Source: a bacterium (GTDB lineage: Bacteria; Patescibacteriota; Minisyncoccia; UBA6257; GWB1-50-10). From it: DNA of 14,320 nt. Under the pieces are notes generated by a model, which ran no database searches, was not told the DNA's origin, and saw nothing but the letters and a program-made list of their open reading frames with translations. Location: assembly GCA_021791135.1 (NCBI GenBank), contig JAJYXD010000059.1:1-14320 (forward strand), read 5' to 3'. The position numbers and the translations under genes are program-made. The first letter of the stretch is position 1, and every line of letters starts with the position of its first letter. Positions 1-5,085 of this stretch are shown here, piece by piece.

Positions 1-9
1 TTTGCTAGA

Positions 10-347
10 ATGACTTTTTTACATTTCAGAAATACCAGGAGTTTTGCGAGAAAACGACCGTATATCCCGAACACGGGAAAAATCTCATCTACCCCACGCT
101 CGGTCTCGTGGGAGAAGCGGGGGAGGTTGCGGAGAAGGTAAAAAAACTCATTAGAGATAAGAATAATGTGCTTGATGAGGCGGCGCGAAGGGAGATTGCG
201 AAAGAAGTAGGCGATGTCATCTGGTATATATGCAGATGCTCGGTTGAGCTTGGCTTTTCTTTTGAAGAGGTAGTTCAGATGAACCTCGAAAAACTGAACT
301 CCCGTCTCGAACGGGAAAAACTCCACGGCGATGGTGACAACCGATAA
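10..347 (+). CDS. MazG-like nucleotide pyrophosphohydrolase, apparent frameshift near start
   Basis: The product is a small all-alpha NTP pyrophosphatase of the MazG-like type, expected to hydrolyse (d)NTPs to (d)NMP and PPi and so clear non-canonical nucleotides. The metal-binding signature is visible as GEAGEVAEK followed about 35 residues later by EVGDVIWYI, matching the family's ExxE...ExxD pattern. The family's first helix is encoded too (TFQKYQEFCEKT, then YPEHGKNLIYPTLGLVGEAGE), but its reading frame is closed upstream by a TAG at 6-8 and has no ATG, GTG or TTG before 108. The only good start is ATG at 10, one frame away, and the two frames join at the six-T run 15-20. This means a one-base deletion, a sequencing error, or -1 slippage at T_TTT_TTA. 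Starting at GTG 108 would delete the first helix. The next gene follows after 5 nt. The family is fairly sure; the 5' end is not. Confidence 0.75.
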
Positions 348-352
348 TAGTT

Positions 353-679
353 ATGACTGTTTCATTCGATCAATTCAAAGAGCTCGATTTGAGAATCGCG
401 AAAATTCTCGAAGCGTCCCGTGTTGAAGGATCGGAGAAATTATTGAAGCTCTTGATTGATATGGGCGACGAAAAACGACAGCTTATTGCCGGAGTAGGGA
501 AGGTGTACGAACCCGAATCACTTATCGGAAGAGAAATCGTGATTGTCGCGAATCTCGAACCGAGGACCATGATGAGATTCGAGAGTCAGGGGATGCTTCT
601 CGCCGCGCACGACGAGAACGGAAACCCCGTGCTTTTGATGCCGGAAAAAGAAACACCGTCCGGAAGCAAAATAACGTAA
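353..679 (+). CDS. Stand-alone tRNA-binding domain protein (Trbp111 / MetG C-terminal type)
   Basis: The 108-residue protein is a single OB-fold of the EMAP/Trbp111 family, which binds tRNA non-specifically as a dimer and in many bacteria is fused to the C-terminus of methionyl-tRNA synthetase. Visible landmarks are DLRIAKILEA (residues 12-21), SEKLLKLLIDMG (27-38), RQLIAGV, then VIVANLEPRTM and SQGMLLAA, the usual order of strands and the NLxP...GMxLAA block. No synthetase catalytic domain precedes it, so it is the free form that annotation pipelines often call the methionyl-tRNA synthetase beta subunit. CsaA-like chaperones share this fold and cannot be excluded. It lies 5 nt after the MazG-like gene and probably shares its transcript. 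No Shine-Dalgarno sequence precedes the ATG. Confidence 0.9.
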   Translation: MTVSFDQFKELDLRIAKILEASRVEGSEKLLKLLIDMGDEKRQLIAGVGKVYEPESLIGREIVIVANLEPRTMMRFESQGMLLAAHDENGNPVLLMPEKETPSGSKIT

Positions 680-681
680 TG

Positions 682-766
682 CCAAAATTCAAATACTAAA
701 TACCAAATCAATGACTAAATTAGTGATAAATTGTATTTGGAATTTGTAATTTGGATTTTGGATTTT
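682..766. repeat. AT-rich imperfect palindrome between trbp and nfo
   Basis: The whole gap between the tRNA-binding gene and nfo is an imperfect inverted repeat. The left arm (682-709) begins CCAAAAT-T-CAAAT and the right arm (733-761) ends ATTTG-G-ATTTTGG. About 27 positions pair with a few mismatches, and an inner palindrome ACTAAATTAGT (714-724) sits at the centre. The composition is far more AT-rich than the flanking genes. It could be a small dispersed intergenic element. Only this one copy is in the window. Confidence 0.6.
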
Positions 767-772
767 CTCCTT

Positions 773-1624
773 ATGTCTCGTCCCAAAATAGGTGCTCACG
801 TATCCGCGGCAGGCGGACTCTCTACGGCATTCGGTCGGGCGAAGGAAATCGGCGCCGAGTGTATCCAGATATTCGGATCGACACCCCGCTCGTGGAGTGT
901 GAAGCTTCCAAGTGCGGAGGAGGCGCGGAGGTTCAAAGAGACCGGAAAGAAAGCTCATATCGATCCGGTATATCTTCACGCGCCGTATCTCATAAATCTC
1001 GGGAGCGGTGAGAAGCGTCTTTTTGGAGCGTCTCAAGCATCCCTGAAAGGCCATCTGAAGATTGCGGAGATGCTCGGCGCGAAGGGGGTAATCTTTCATG
1101 TCGGTTCTGCGAAGGGAAGCACGAAAGAAAAAGCGATTCCCCAGATTGCGTCTTCTTTGAAAACGATTCTCAAGGAAATTCCAGGGAAAAGTTTTCTGAT
1201 TCTCGAAAATGCGGCGGGAGGAGGGGATAAGATAGGAGCGATGTCGGGAGAAGTAGCCGACATCTTAAAACGGGTGGGAAGCTCGCGGGTGAAGGTATGT
1301 CTCGATACCGCGCACGCATTTGAGGCGGGGATTATCTCCGCGTACGCTTCTTCCGAGATCTCGAAGTTATGCGAAGAATGGGATAAAACCGTAGGATTGG
1401 AGCGGATTGTTGCACTACATGCAAATGACTCGAAAACAGCGTATAATTCACATAACGATCGCCACGAGAATATCGGCGAGGGATGTATCGGACTTGCCGG
1501 ATTTAAGGCACTTGCGAAAGAACAACGTCTTTGGAACAAGGATTGGATTCTCGAGGTTCCCGGGGTGAATCATGAAGGCCCGAATAAAGAGAATGTCGAT
1601 CGCTTAAAATCATGCTTTTCTTAA
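773..1624 (+). CDS. nfo: Endonuclease IV (AP endonuclease)
   Basis: The enzyme cleaves the phosphodiester bond 5' of abasic sites in base-excision repair, using three zinc ions in a TIM barrel. At 283 residues it has the usual length. All nine expected metal ligands can be placed: H69 (HAPY), H109 (HVGSAKG), E145 (LENAAG), D178 and H181 (CLDTAHAFEAG), H216 (HANDSK), D229 and H231 (DRHENIG) and E261 (LEVPG), almost the same numbering as the E. coli enzyme. I chose ATG 773, giving MSRPKIGAHVSAAGGL, because the family begins at this point. An in-frame start at 731 would add residues encoded by the AT-rich palindrome. No Shine-Dalgarno sequence is seen. The gene is followed after 12 nt by a sense-oriented family I hairpin. 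Confidence 0.97.
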   Translation: MSRPKIGAHVSAAGGLSTAFGRAKEIGAECIQIFGSTPRSWSVKLPSAEEARRFKETGKKAHIDPVYLHAPYLINLGSGEKRLFGASQASLKGHLKIAEMLGAKGVIFHVGSAKGSTKEKAIPQIASSLKTILKEIPGKSFLILENAAGGGDKIGAMSGEVADILKRVGSSRVKVCLDTAHAFEAGIISAYASSEISKLCEEWDKTVGLERIVALHANDSKTAYNSHNDRHENIGEGCIGLAGFKALAKEQRLWNKDWILEVPGVNHEGPNKENVDRLKSCFS

Positions 1625-1636
1625 GTTTTATTATCC

Positions 1637-1722
1637 GTCCCGCACCGCATTCCTCCTCAGCTCGGGCGCTCCGGGCCGCCTGGCCAAGTCTTCCCCTCGT
1701 TCGGAGGAACGCGGTGCGGAAC
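1637..1722 (+). repeat. Family I hairpin repeat, copy A (3' of nfo)
   Basis: A 20-nt left arm (1637-1656) pairs with a right arm (1703-1722), 18 of 20 positions matching, around a 46-nt GC-rich loop (1657-1702). The loop differs at only 3 positions from copy B (5018-5063, minus strand) and is similarly close to copy C (8954-8998). Arm sequences differ between copies but stay self-complementary. Inside the loop is a small GGCC-NNNN-GGCC hairpin. No T-tract follows, so this is not a standard intrinsic terminator. Confidence 0.85.
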
Positions 1723-1787
1723 TAAAAAGGAAACATATTAAAATCTCACACTTTCAAGCGATCTGCGAGAAAGTGGGGAACAAAAAA

Positions 1788-2006
1788 ATGAAACTATTCG
1801 TAACCGTAAAGCCTAAAGCGAAAAAGAAAAGTGTCGCGAAGATCGACAGGACCCACTACGTGGTTGCGGTGACGGTCCCGCCGGAAGGGGGAAAAGCGAA
1901 TATTGCGGTGCGAGACGTACTTGCCGAATTTCTGGATGTTCCGAAATCGAGGATCGTACTTTCATCGGGTGAAAAATCAAAAGAAAAAACATTCGAAATT
2001 TTATGA
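1788..2006 (+). CDS. DUF167 / YggU-family protein
   Basis: This 72-residue protein belongs to the DUF167 (YggU/UPF0235) family, whose biochemical role is not established. Visible family features are the N-terminal strand MKLFVTVKPKAKKKSV, the central PPEGGKAN motif, then LAEFLDVPKSRIVLSSG and the basic SKEKTFEIL end. I take ATG 1788 rather than the in-frame GTG 1773 because the family motif starts there and a GTGGGG stretch upstream could serve as a weak ribosome site. That stretch borders the right arm of a 7-bp hairpin (1749-1755 with 1769-1775), which might influence initiation. The stop codon TGA overlaps the ATG of the next gene (ATGA at 2003-2006), suggesting translational coupling. Confidence 0.88.
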   Translation: MKLFVTVKPKAKKKSVAKIDRTHYVVAVTVPPEGGKANIAVRDVLAEFLDVPKSRIVLSSGEKSKEKTFEIL

Positions 2007-2287
2007 GTTTCAAGGAGCGGGTGCTGGGGGTGGTAAAGAAAATACCGAAAGGTACGACCGCGAGTTATAGAGAGGTCGCCGAAGCCGCCGGAAGACCTGG
2101 GGCATATCGTGCGGTAGGAACGATTCTCAAAGGAAACGATAACCCGGCGATACCGTGTCACAGAGTTATTCATGCCGACGGATCGCTCGGCGGTTATAAC
2201 GGAATGAAAGGGAAAAAAGAAAAACTGCTTCGCAAGGAGGGCGCATTATTGCCGGACGGGACATGGAGGAAGATCGGAAGAAAATAG
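2003..2287 (+). CDS. O6-alkylguanine-DNA alkyltransferase domain protein (MGMT/ATL family)
   Basis: This 94-residue protein consists only of the DNA-binding and active-site domain of O6-alkylguanine-DNA alkyltransferases. It has the winged-helix start (IPKGTTASYREVAEAAG), the arginine-finger segment YRAVG (R36), the active-site box IPCHRVI with the acceptor cysteine C52, and the tail GGYNGMKGKKEKLL. Because the cysteine is present it should be able to take an alkyl group, unlike alkyltransferase-like proteins in which it is replaced. The N-terminal domain of Ada/Ogt is missing, as in many compact bacterial versions. It overlaps the DUF167 gene by 4 nt and is closed by a strong terminator. Whether it repairs DNA directly or flags lesions is not decided by sequence. 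Confidence 0.93.
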   Translation: MSFKERVLGVVKKIPKGTTASYREVAEAAGRPGAYRAVGTILKGNDNPAIPCHRVIHADGSLGGYNGMKGKKEKLLRKEGALLPDGTWRKIGRK

Positions 2288-2302
2288 CGATTGTGATAGT
2301 TT

Positions 2303-2341
2303 AAAAACGAAGAATGCTCTCGGGGAGCATTCTTCGTTTTT
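2303..2341. terminator. Bidirectional intrinsic terminator between ogt-like gene and tRNA-Leu
   Basis: Arms 2303-2319 and 2325-2341 form a perfect 17-bp stem with a 5-nt loop. The outer bases are AAAAA on the left and TTTTT on the right, so it works in both directions: for the alkyltransferase operon on the plus strand and for the tRNA on the minus strand. Confidence 0.92.
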
Positions 2342-2346
2342 ATTGT

Positions 2347-2429
2347 GCCGAGGGAGGGACTTGAACCCTCACGACCTTGCGATCACAGGATTTTGAGTCC
2401 TGCGCGTCTGCCAGTTCCGCCACCTCGGC
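2347..2429 (-). tRNA. tRNA-Leu (anticodon CAA)
   Basis: Read on the minus strand, the acceptor stem GCCGAGG pairs with CCTCGGC. The anticodon stem CAGGA/TCCTG encloses the loop CTCAAAA, giving anticodon CAA (plus-strand 2393-2395). The T-arm is GAGGG-TTCAAGT-CCCTC. A long variable arm marks a class II tRNA, consistent with leucine, and the discriminator base is A. The 3' CCA is not encoded (the next bases are CAA), so it must be added afterwards. The gene lies between the shared terminator and the parA promoter, transcribed away from parA. Confidence 0.96.
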
Positions 2430-2445
2430 ATTCCGAAATGCTCCG

Positions 2446-2474
2446 TTGATGGTGCCACAAAAAAGCCGTATAGT
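2446..2474 (+). promoter_or_regulatory. parA promoter, probably leaderless
   Basis: TTGATG at 2446-2451 and TATAGT at 2469-2474 are spaced by 17 nt. The ATG of parA begins only 7 nt after the -10 box, where transcription would be expected to start, and no ribosome site is present. Confidence 0.65.
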
Positions 2475-2481
2475 AAATACG

Positions 2482-3414
2482 ATGGCAAGAGTAATTGCGG
2501 TATGTAATCAGAAGGGCGGAGTGGGAAAAACCACGACCGCTATGAATCTTGCGGCCTATCTCGCGATGCTCGGGAAGCGGGTGCTTCTCATCGATTTCGA
2601 TCCGCAGTATAACGCGACCTCGGGGCTCGGCGTCGAACACGCGCCGGATGAGACGATCTACCACGTACTTTTGGGAGGTCAGGCGCACGAACGCGCGATC
2701 AGGCGAAGTTATCTCGCGAATCTCGAGGTGATACCGGCGTCTCCCGATCTTGCGGGAGCTCTCATCGAACTTGTGAATCTTCCCGAGCGCGAATGGTATT
2801 TAAATCGTTTCGTAACGAAGATCCGCGATTGGTATGATTTCATTTTTATCGATCTCGGCCCGAGCTTAAATCTTCTTACGGTGAACGGGCTTCTCGCCGC
2901 CGATGAGGTGTTGATTCCCGTGCAGTGCGAGTATTACAGTTTGGAGGGCTTAACCCAGCTTCTTCAGAGCATAGAGCTTATCAAAAACAATCTGGGACAT
3001 ACGCTCACCTCGATAAACGCATTGATTACCATGTACGATAAGAGGGAAAAACTTTCCCGCGAGATCGCGCGCGAGGTTCGCCGCCGCTTTCCGTATCGCG
3101 TATACGAAGCGGAGATCCCGCGATCGGTAAGCTTGGCGGAAGCGCCGAGTTACCAAAAACCGATCATGCTCTACGCGCCGCAGAGTCCTGGCGCGATCGC
3201 GTATGAACGGCTCGCGGAAGAAATCCTCGGCATGGGGATTGAGAAAGTGATGGGAACACATTCTCCGATGCGTCCCGTGGAGCGGAAACTCGCACCGCTT
3301 GAAAATGAGGTGCGGCTCCTGAATGAGGAGTTGGAGATGCTGGAAGAGCCGCCGTTCGAGTTGCCGCTCGACGCACCACACATCTTCGGCCCGTCTTTTG
3401 GGGAGAGGATTTAG
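2482..3414 (+). CDS. parA: ParA/Soj-family partition ATPase
   Basis: The ATPase uses ATP-dependent binding to nucleoid DNA to move or position ParB-parS complexes during chromosome segregation. Visible motifs in the 310-residue product are the deviant Walker A KGGVGKTT (residues 11-18), the A' motif LIDFDPQ (36-42), and Walker B FIFIDLGPSL (121-129), where most relatives have DCPPS. The conserved EIPRSVSLAEAPS stretch is at 211-223. I start at ATG 2482 because an upstream in-frame start would run through the tRNA gene, and the Walker motif sits where it should. After the normal end of the fold (near 255) there is a ~55-residue acidic, proline-rich tail that I do not recognise. parB is downstream but separated by about 400 nt of regulatory and RNA-like sequence. 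Confidence 0.95.
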   Translation: MARVIAVCNQKGGVGKTTTAMNLAAYLAMLGKRVLLIDFDPQYNATSGLGVEHAPDETIYHVLLGGQAHERAIRRSYLANLEVIPASPDLAGALIELVNLPEREWYLNRFVTKIRDWYDFIFIDLGPSLNLLTVNGLLAADEVLIPVQCEYYSLEGLTQLLQSIELIKNNLGHTLTSINALITMYDKREKLSREIAREVRRRFPYRVYEAEIPRSVSLAEAPSYQKPIMLYAPQSPGAIAYERLAEEILGMGIEKVMGTHSPMRPVERKLAPLENEVRLLNEELEMLEEPPFELPLDAPHIFGPSFGERI

Positions 3415-3500
3415 GGATTGATCCCGTTAGAGACAGCCCGCCCCCACGGGGCCCTTCGGGCGCGCAAAGCGCGGGCGTGGTCTCTAACGGGATTGACACC
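3414..3500. repeat. Family II hairpin repeat, copy 1
   Basis: A perfect 14-bp stem (3421-3434 with 3480-3493) encloses a second stem GCCCGC/GCGGGC and GC-rich inner hairpins, including CGCGC-AAA-GCGCG. Copy 2 at 6827-6911 has 7 substitutions and one indel; four of the substitutions form two compensated base pairs. Both copies carry a direct repeat at the two ends (here GGGATTGA, 3414-3421 and 3489-3496). The right end merges with a TTGACA -35 box. The left end overlaps the last base of the parA stop codon. Confidence 0.88.
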
Positions 3501-3520
3501 AAGAAAGGGGATGATATGAT
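3493..3520 (+). promoter_or_regulatory. Consensus sigma-70-type promoter for the parA-parB intergenic transcript
   Basis: TTGACA (3493-3498) and TATGAT (3515-3520) are separated by 16 nt. The -35 box is the right edge of the family II hairpin. The same arrangement and 16-nt spacer occur at the groES promoter. Transcription would start near 3527. Confidence 0.75.
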
Positions 3521-3526
3521 TTTTTC

Positions 3527-3795
3527 GGTTCATTGTGGTGCGGATGTAGGTGCGGACTGCGGACATTCGTGTACGGCCGTTACGGGTGTACGTAATCGGC
3601 TTGCAGTCAATCCATCGCGGACTAGCGTATATACGTTTGCTAAAACAGAGGAATGCCTGAATCTCGGTAACGAACGTTTCTCTACTTCATATTTCGAGTT
3701 GCTCTTTGTTTATTATATTTATACATTGTCCTCGAAATTTCTTTTGAAGGAACGGAATGCAGTTACAGAGGCTTACGCGCCTCTGTTTTGGCTTT
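3527..3795 (+). ncRNA. Candidate structured non-coding RNA, ~270 nt, family unknown
   Basis: A consensus promoter lies just before this stretch and an intrinsic terminator closes it, with no convincing protein between. The reading frame from ATG 3516 runs through the terminator into parB and resembles nothing I know. Possible pairings: TTCGGTTC (3524-3531) with GAACGGAA (3750-3757), 7 of 8 matching, which would bring the ends together; ATTTCGAG (3690-3697) with CTCGAAAT (3731-3738); and a palindrome CGTATATACG near 3626. I looked for tmRNA, RNase P RNA and SRP RNA signatures and found none. A 6S-like RNA is possible but unproven. Alternatively it is only a long parB leader with an attenuator. 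Confidence 0.5.
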
Positions 3796-3797
3796 TT
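3765..3797 (+). terminator. Intrinsic terminator of the parA-parB intergenic RNA
   Basis: ACAGAGGC (3765-3772) pairs with GCCTCTGT (3779-3786) across a 6-nt loop, followed by TTTTGGCTTTTT. The T-tract also contains the parB -35 element TTGGCT, so termination and parB initiation share sequence. Confidence 0.8.
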
Positions 3798-3816
3798 ATA
3801 AGGAGACTGATATACT
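3788..3816 (+). promoter_or_regulatory. parB promoter, extended -10, probably leaderless
   Basis: TTGGCT (3788-3793), a 17-nt spacer, then TATACT (3811-3816) preceded by TGA, an extended -10 (TGnTATACT). The parB ATG lies 6 nt after the -10 box, at the expected transcription start. Confidence 0.65.
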
Positions 3817-3822
3817 TTTTTT

Positions 3823-4761
3823 ATGTCTACAGGTCAGGGACTTTCTTCGCTTATTCCCAAGAAAGGGGACGGGGAGCAACAACATGAAGTGAAAACGAAG
3901 GCGCATGATGCGCCGCATGTCGTGTATTCGGAATCGAAGAAGGAAGAGCCGCAGAAGGAAAAACCGCGGCAGCACGAGTCGATTTTTCAGATCGAAGTTG
4001 AAAAGATAGTACCAAATCCGCTCCAGCCGCGTCACGAGTTCAATGAGGAGGGAATAGACGAGTTGGTGCAGTCGATTCGGGAGTTTGGCATCATCCAGCC
4101 GCTTGTCGTCTCGAAGGTGACCGAAGAAACCGAACTCGGCACTCGCGTGTTCTACGAGCTTATTGCGGGCGAGCGTCGTCTCCGGGCCGCGAAGAAGCTC
4201 GGGCTTGCCCAGGTACCGGCGATCGTGCGTCTCGTGGATCTGAACCGATCGAAACTTGAGATGGCGCTTATCGAAAACCTCCAACGGCGCGATTTGAACT
4301 CAATGGAAGCGGCCAGAGCGTATGCTCGTCTTGCGGAGGAGTTCGGGCTTACCCAGCGCGAAATCGCGATCAAAGTGGGAAAAAGCAGGGAGACGATCGC
4401 AAACACCCTTCGTCTTTTGGGACTCCCTTCGGACATACAGCGAGCGCTTGAGGAAGGAAGAGTAAACGAATCACAGGGACGGTTCCTTCTGGGACTCGCT
4501 GATCCAGGAATTCAAAGGAAGGCCTTTCAGGACATTCTGGAAGGGAAGAAGGAGACTCGTGTTACCGGTTTGAAAAAAGAAGCGGCGAAAGCGCCCGCGA
4601 ATCCCGAGGACTCCTACTGGGGAAAACGATTTGAAGAAGGATTGGGAATGCCCGTGAGTGTCCAGAAAAAAGGAGCAAAAGGAAAGATCACCATCTCGTT
4701 TTATTCCGAGGAGGATTGGAACAAACTCTCCGAGAAACTGCTTGGAGAGGAAAGAGAGTAG
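3823..4761 (+). CDS. parB: ParB/Spo0J-family chromosome partition protein
   Basis: ParB binds parS sites, spreads along DNA as a CTP-dependent clamp and stimulates ParA. The 312-residue protein starts with the short conserved peptide GQGLSSLIPK that in relatives contacts ParA, followed by a charged linker (about 15-52). The ParB/Srx nuclease-like fold contains NPLQPRHEF (65-73), the CTP-binding box GERRLRA (116-122) and ENLQRRDLN (151-159). A helix-turn-helix follows (LTQREIAIKVGKSRETI, 176-192), then a C-terminal dimerisation region rich in Lys and Glu. All key boxes are intact. The gene has its own putative leaderless promoter although it follows parA. I found no parS-like TGTTTCACGTGAAACA in the window. 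Confidence 0.95.
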   Translation: MSTGQGLSSLIPKKGDGEQQHEVKTKAHDAPHVVYSESKKEEPQKEKPRQHESIFQIEVEKIVPNPLQPRHEFNEEGIDELVQSIREFGIIQPLVVSKVTEETELGTRVFYELIAGERRLRAAKKLGLAQVPAIVRLVDLNRSKLEMALIENLQRRDLNSMEAARAYARLAEEFGLTQREIAIKVGKSRETIANTLRLLGLPSDIQRALEEGRVNESQGRFLLGLADPGIQRKAFQDILEGKKETRVTGLKKEAAKAPANPEDSYWGKRFEEGLGMPVSVQKKGAKGKITISFYSEEDWNKLSEKLLGEERE

Positions 4762-4958
4762 AAAGAACTCCCTCTCTCTTTCGTAACCAGAAAGCTCCGC
4801 TCGTATAGATTCTCCTCGTTCGTCCTTGAATATTGAGGGGTTCCACAACTCAACCTTATGGGATTCGAACAGTGTGGAACACCCTCATATTCTTCGTCCT
4901 TACTCGGGAATCTATCTACTCGCTCCGCTATGCTTCCGAAAGAGAGAAGGAGTTCTTT
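4762..4958. repeat. 197-bp nested palindrome with 22-bp terminal inverted repeats
   Basis: The terminal arms 4762-4783 and 4937-4958 match at 21 of 22 positions. Two further nested pairs follow: TAGATTC (4806-4812) with GAATCTA (4908-4914), and a 20-nt pair 4828-4847 with 4873-4892 (mostly complementary). They close on a 25-nt apex (4848-4872). It begins immediately after the parB stop and ends in TTTTTTAATTATT. It may serve as a bidirectional transcription stop between convergent parB and rel, or be a MITE-like element. No protein is encoded. Confidence 0.8.
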
Positions 4959-5000
4959 TTTAATTATTATTGTGAGGTTTGTAAAAGAAAAAGTGACGAC

Positions 5001-5080
5001 AAGCACCGCATTTCTCCGAACGAGGGTAAGACTTGGCCGAGCGGCCCGGAGCGCCCGAGCTGAGGAGAGATGCTGCGAGG
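5001..5080 (-). repeat. Family I hairpin repeat, copy B (3' of rel)
   Basis: The 46-nt loop (5018-5063) read on the minus strand matches the copy A loop except for 3 bases. The inner arms (5064-5073 with 5008-5017) pair with one mismatch or wobble; the outer arms are eroded compared with copies A and C. On the minus strand it starts about 5 nt after the rel stop codon, so like the other copies it is in sense orientation at a gene's 3' end. Confidence 0.8.
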
Positions 5081-5085
5081 AGTTT

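Noticed and set aside
689..1099. Long minus-strand frames opposite nfo, parA, rel, groEL and others
   Set aside because: They are antisense frames over conserved genes, rich in Arg/Ser and without family features.
1657..1702. Family I loop as a short coding sequence (same peptide frame ALRAAWPSL... in all copies)
   Set aside because: The shared translation follows from near-identical DNA. There is no start codon or ribosome site, and the differences include a deletion in copy C.
3516..3887. Open reading frame over the parA-parB gap (start ATG 3516 or GTG 3477)
   Set aside because: It begins inside the -10 box, runs through an intrinsic terminator and into parB in another frame, and its translation has no recognisable pattern.
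4848..4872. GGATTCGAAC at the apex of the 197-bp palindrome, resembling a tRNA T-loop on the minus strand
   Set aside because: No matching T-stem, anticodon arm or acceptor stem of tRNA size surrounds it.
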